Positions 38,798-41,636 of a stretch of 41,636 nt of DNA are shown piece by piece. The translations under genes and the position numbers were made by a program. The stretch lies in the NCBI GenBank assembly GCA_003531665.1, contig DQFC01000029.1, positions 42,420-84,055 on the forward strand, given 5' to 3'. The stretch is from Candidatus Collierbacteria bacterium. Lineage in GTDB: Bacteria; Patescibacteriota; Microgenomatia; UBA1400; MFAQ01. The notes under the pieces were generated by a model that saw nothing but the letters and a program-made list of their open reading frames with translations, had not been told where the DNA came from and searched no databases. Every line of letters begins with the position of its first letter. Position 1 is the first letter of the stretch.

Positions 38798-40450
38798 ATG
38801 AACATAGAGTTGCTGGAGGAAATAAAAAAGGAGATTGAGGGGGATGTGGCAAACAGCGAGGAAATACTGAAAGAATATAGCCATGATGCCAGCTTGTTCG
38901 AAGTGAAACCGGAAGCGGTAGTATTTCCTAAAAATCAGAAGGATGTTGAAAAACTGGTGGAAATTGTATCAAGAAATAAACAGAAATTTCCTAACCTATC
39001 TCTCACCGGAAGAGCAGCCGGAACCGATATGTCCGGCGGACCACTAAACGATTCGATCATCATAGAATTCTCAAAATATTTTAATCATCTGCCGACAATC
39101 AAAGAAAACGTCGCTCTGACCGAGCCTGGTGTATTTTATCGAGACTTTGAAACCGAAACCTTGAAACATAGTTTGATATTCCCCTCTTATCCGGCCTCCA
39201 AATCGATCTGTGCCATGGGCGGAATAGTCAACAACAATTCGGGCGGAGAAAAATCTCTAAAGTATGGCAAGACCCAAGAATATGTACGGAAGATAAATGT
39301 GGTGCTCTCAGACGGAAAAACCTATGAAATAAGACCTTTGAAAAAAAATGAGATGAAGATAAAAATGAGCCAGAAGGACTTTGAGGGAGAGCTGTACCGG
39401 AAAGTTTATAAATTGATACTGGATGACCAGGAGCTAATTCTTAAATCGAAACCGACCGTACACAAAAACTCAGCCGGATACAACCTGTGGGATGTTTGGA
39501 ATGAAGAAACCGGGGTCTTTGACCTGACCAAGCTTTGGGTGGGAGCACAGGGCACCTTGGGACTGATGCTTTCGGCGGAAATTGGCTTGGTGCCGGTGCA
39601 AAAGAATCACCGGATGGTTGTTATCTTCTTACCCAATATGGACCACCTGGGAGAAATAATTGAAAAGATTCTACCCTTGGCACCGGAAAGCTTTGAGTCT
39701 TATGATGACAATACACTAAAGTTAGCGCTGCGATTTTTCCCCGAGTTTGCCAAGCAGCTGGGGATCTATGGGATGGTTCAAGCCGGAATGGCCTTTTTGC
39801 CGGCATTTGTCATGATGGCATTGGGGCACCTTCCCAAACTGATTTTGCAGATTGATTTTGCCGGAGAAACCCAAGAGAAATTGAAAATCAAAGTGGACGA
39901 ATTGTTGACGAGCTTGAAGCCACTAAACCTAAAAACTCAAGTCGCGATAGGAGACAAAGCAAAGAAGTATTGGCTGGTAAGACGAGAAAGTTTTAACTTG
40001 CTAAGGAATAAAATCAGAGACAAGCACACAGCCCCGTTTATTGATGATTTTGTGATTGATCCGCAAAAGATTCAGACAGTGCTGCCGGAGGTAACCAGGA
40101 TCTTGGCGGAACACCCGGAGTTTATTTTCACTGTTGCCGGACATGTAGGTGAAGGAAACTTTCATATTATCCCGATAGTCGATATCAAAAATCCGGTGGT
40201 GAGAACAGCGATCCCAGAAATTGCGGAGAGAGTCTACAAGGTAATTACCGAGAACGGCGGATCGATTACCGGCGAGCATAATGATGGACTGATCCGAACT
40301 CCTTATTTACGCCAGATGTTTGGTGAGGGAATGGTGAAGCTGTTTGAACAGGTAAAAAATATTTTTGATCCGCAAGGAATCTTTAATCCCAGAAAAAAAG
40401 TGAAGGGAGACCTGAAGTTTGCCATGGAACATATTCGGCAAAAATGGTAG
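38798..40450 (+). CDS. FAD-linked oxidoreductase (GlcD / D-lactate dehydrogenase type)
   Basis: The 550-aa protein has an FAD_binding_4 domain: SLTGRAAGTDMSGGPLNDSI, FPSYPASKSICAMGGIVNNN, SGGEKSLKYG and LWVGAQGTLGLMLSAEIGL. The C-terminal FAD-oxidase domain carries AGHVGEGNFHIIPIVDI and GEHNDGLIRTPYL. It would oxidise a 2-hydroxyacid such as D-lactate, glycolate or glycerate. No iron-sulfur domain is fused. It is the last gene of the operon with glycerate kinase and transketolase, so a C2/C3 hydroxyacid substrate is favoured, though the exact one is not readable. The electron acceptor is unknown. Confidence 0.9.
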   Translation: MNIELLEEIKKEIEGDVANSEEILKEYSHDASLFEVKPEAVVFPKNQKDVEKLVEIVSRNKQKFPNLSLTGRAAGTDMSGGPLNDSIIIEFSKYFNHLPTIKENVALTEPGVFYRDFETETLKHSLIFPSYPASKSICAMGGIVNNNSGGEKSLKYGKTQEYVRKINVVLSDGKTYEIRPLKKNEMKIKMSQKDFEGELYRKVYKLILDDQELILKSKPTVHKNSAGYNLWDVWNEETGVFDLTKLWVGAQGTLGLMLSAEIGLVPVQKNHRMVVIFLPNMDHLGEIIEKILPLAPESFESYDDNTLKLALRFFPEFAKQLGIYGMVQAGMAFLPAFVMMALGHLPKLILQIDFAGETQEKLKIKVDELLTSLKPLNLKTQVAIGDKAKKYWLVRRESFNLLRNKIRDKHTAPFIDDFVIDPQKIQTVLPEVTRILAEHPEFIFTVAGHVGEGNFHIIPIVDIKNPVVRTAIPEIAERVYKVITENGGSITGEHNDGLIRTPYLRQMFGEGMVKLFEQVKNIFDPQGIFNPRKKVKGDLKFAMEHIRQKW

Positions 40451-40473
40451 AGATCACAAATACTCTAGGATGA

Positions 40474-40502
40474 TTGACAAGCATGATGAGGGAGAGTATT
40501 AT
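40474..40502 (+). promoter_or_regulatory. Promoter TTGACA-17-TATTAT
   Basis: A perfect -35 (40474-40479), 17-nt spacing and a 5/6 -10 (40497-40502) lie ahead of ATG 40551, predicting a leader of about 40 nt. It makes the downstream gene independent of the carbon operon. Confidence 0.7.
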
Positions 40503-40550
40503 CCACATATCTTATAAACTTCTTTATTTTATAGTTATAAGAATATTGCC

Positions 40551-41360
40551 ATGCCTAATGCGGAGACAAAACCAGAAGTAAGTCTTCTTGGACCCGGAGC
40601 CGAACTTGAGAACAAAACCTCGACGTTGCTTGGTGGCGATTCAATGATTGAGCCTAAATTTGATAAATCCGGACGTGTTGAATCTTATGTTGTGAAATTA
40701 ATAAGAGACGGTGGAGAAAACGTCTCATTTTTGATCTCCAAAGAGCAGGGTCAAGATCTTATTACTGCGCGAATTGCAATTATGGCAAGCGAGGTAGCTC
40801 AAGACAGAATAATTAGCGAAGAGGCGTTCCAATCTTTGATACCAACTTATGTAGCCAAGGAATATAGAATTCGGCTACTAGGAATGGGTATCCCTGAAGA
40901 CAAAATTCCTCAAACAACTTCAGAGATGGTCGCCAAAGCCAGACAAGAACTTGAAGAGTACCGGGAGCTTGGTAAAGAACAAATCGCCTCTGCCGCTCAG
41001 CATATCGCGGATCAGATACTGGAAATTTCCAGTGAGGTCTTTGCCGGGAACAATTTTAGATACAATCAACTTCCAAAAGAGTTTAAAGAGATTGTGAAAT
41101 TTCACCTCCCCTCCTTTAGTGCGTTAGCCGCACAACATTCAGGAATCAATGAAGAAACTATGGAGGCGCAGAGAAGAGCACTGGCTTTGAATCTGATGTC
41201 TCAAGAGCAAACACGCGATGCAGTTTTATCATATTTACCCGCGATAGCAGGGGCTGGGGCAGACACAATAGCCACTTTTTTGGGCAACCTTCTTGGAACA
41301 ACAAGGAGCGCTGCCGAATCTGCATATACCAAAATCAAAGAGAGAAGAGTCAGTAAATAA
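40551..41360 (+). CDS. Hypothetical, mostly helical protein (269 aa)
   Basis: No family is recognisable. The N-terminal ~40 residues are low complexity (PGAELENKTSTLLGGDS). A beta-rich stretch (KSGRVESYVVKLIRDGGENV) follows, then a long helical region rich in Ala, Glu and Gln (VAKARQELEEYRELGKEQIA). A C-terminal hydrophobic stretch (SYLPAIAGAGADTIATFLGN) could be amphipathic or membrane-associating. Its own promoter lies upstream. It ends back-to-back with the convergent gene, with no spacer between the stop codons. Confidence 0.6.
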   Translation: MPNAETKPEVSLLGPGAELENKTSTLLGGDSMIEPKFDKSGRVESYVVKLIRDGGENVSFLISKEQGQDLITARIAIMASEVAQDRIISEEAFQSLIPTYVAKEYRIRLLGMGIPEDKIPQTTSEMVAKARQELEEYRELGKEQIASAAQHIADQILEISSEVFAGNNFRYNQLPKEFKEIVKFHLPSFSALAAQHSGINEETMEAQRRALALNLMSQEQTRDAVLSYLPAIAGAGADTIATFLGNLLGTTRSAAESAYTKIKERRVSK

Positions 41361-41636
41361 TCAGCTCTTCTTTTGCTTTTGGAGAGTGGCAATGTCTTTT
41401 TGGAGATCCTGAAGACGTAGCTCCATATCTTTTAAGACTTTCACCATGTCCACGTCCTCGGTCGAATCCTCACTGACGTCTTCCTGAATGTCATCGATGT
41501 CCTCTTGGATATCGTCAATATCCTCCTCTACGCCGGCGAGGCTTTCGGTGGTTCGGTTGACTGTCATTTGGATGAAAATGGCCAGATAAATGGCTTCCAA
41601 GGAAACCGCTGTGGTAAGAATCAATAGTATTTCTTC
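41361..41636 (-). CDS. Membrane protein with acidic coiled-coil tail, 5' end outside the window
   Basis: The frame is open to the window edge. The visible part starts with a hydrophobic helix (ILLILTTAVSLEAIYLAIFI) and QMTVNRTTESL, reminiscent of the last helix of DUF1003-type proteins (typically SLEAIFLxxFVLxxQNR), although the Q-N-R is altered. Then comes a strongly acidic heptad-like repeat (EEDIDDIQEDIDDIQEDV) and a coiled coil (LKDMELRLQDLQKDIATLQK). The coil probably lies in the cytoplasm and may mediate oligomerisation. Family assignment is tentative. Confidence 0.55.
   Translation of the reverse strand, partial: EEILLILTTAVSLEAIYLAIFIQMTVNRTTESLAGVEEDIDDIQEDIDDIQEDVSEDSTEDVDMVKVLKDMELRLQDLQKDIATLQKQKKS

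Overview
The window looks like a chromosomal segment from a Patescibacteria/CPR-type bacterium, probably of the Microgenomates kind. This is an inference from gene content, not a placement. The supporting signs are a Gram-positive-like envelope (Lgt, three sortases with LPXTG-type substrates), NAD made from imported precursors, many small membrane or secreted proteins without recognisable relatives, a split transketolase, and very tight gene packing with 1-8 nt gaps and ATGA overlaps. TGA is used as a stop, so the code-4/25 lineages are unlikely. Many genes lack a Shine-Dalgarno and have a -10 hexamer only 5-10 nt before the start codon, which suggests leaderless transcripts.

Layout. 1-3.1 kb: a truncated exported protein, an ATP-cone/Mrr-like nuclease, proS and lgt. 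3.1-8.5 kb: an NrtR-like regulator with a degraded Nudix box, a RaSEA-like radical SAM protein, and the operon Asp/Glu racemase - nadE - a 621-aa fusion (J-like + NMNAT + phosphoribosyltransferase-like). 8.5-13.6 kb: lon, two small membrane proteins, a polysaccharide deacetylase and rarA. 13.6-15.3 kb: pnuC-nadR (nicotinamide riboside uptake, phosphorylation, adenylation), divergent from a methyltransferase. 16-17.1 kb: two unknown small proteins and tRNA-Gln(CUG) with a terminator.

17.1-24.5 kb is an accessory-looking, more AT-rich stretch beginning at an imperfect copy of the tRNA-Gln 3' end. It holds a Mur-ligase-like protein with an alpha/beta hydrolase, an Erm-like rRNA methyltransferase with a consensus promoter and an overlapping leader ORF, tandem paralogous membrane proteins, a VOC protein, an MFS transporter, a short TspO-like protein and small membrane proteins.

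24.5-29.5 kb is a compact five-gene surface operon on the minus strand: two ice-binding-like (DUF3494) adhesins with C-terminal sorting signals and three sortases. A soluble multi-PAS histidine kinase is divergent from it. 31.9-35.1 kb: small exported proteins, a GIY-YIG protein, an adenylate-kinase-like protein and a stand-alone NMNAT. 35.1-40.5 kb: a carbon-metabolism operon (DUF2231 membrane protein, glycerate 2-kinase, both transketolase halves, GlcD/DLD-type FAD oxidoreductase). The window ends with an unknown cytosolic protein and a truncated membrane/coiled-coil protein.

Two things stand out. First, an identical 19-bp palindrome TAGTGT-N7-ACACTA overlaps the promoters of both pnuC-nadR and the distant NMNAT gene, implying a shared NAD-salvage repressor. 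Second, the sortase/DUF3494 locus looks like a self-contained system for displaying surface adhesins.
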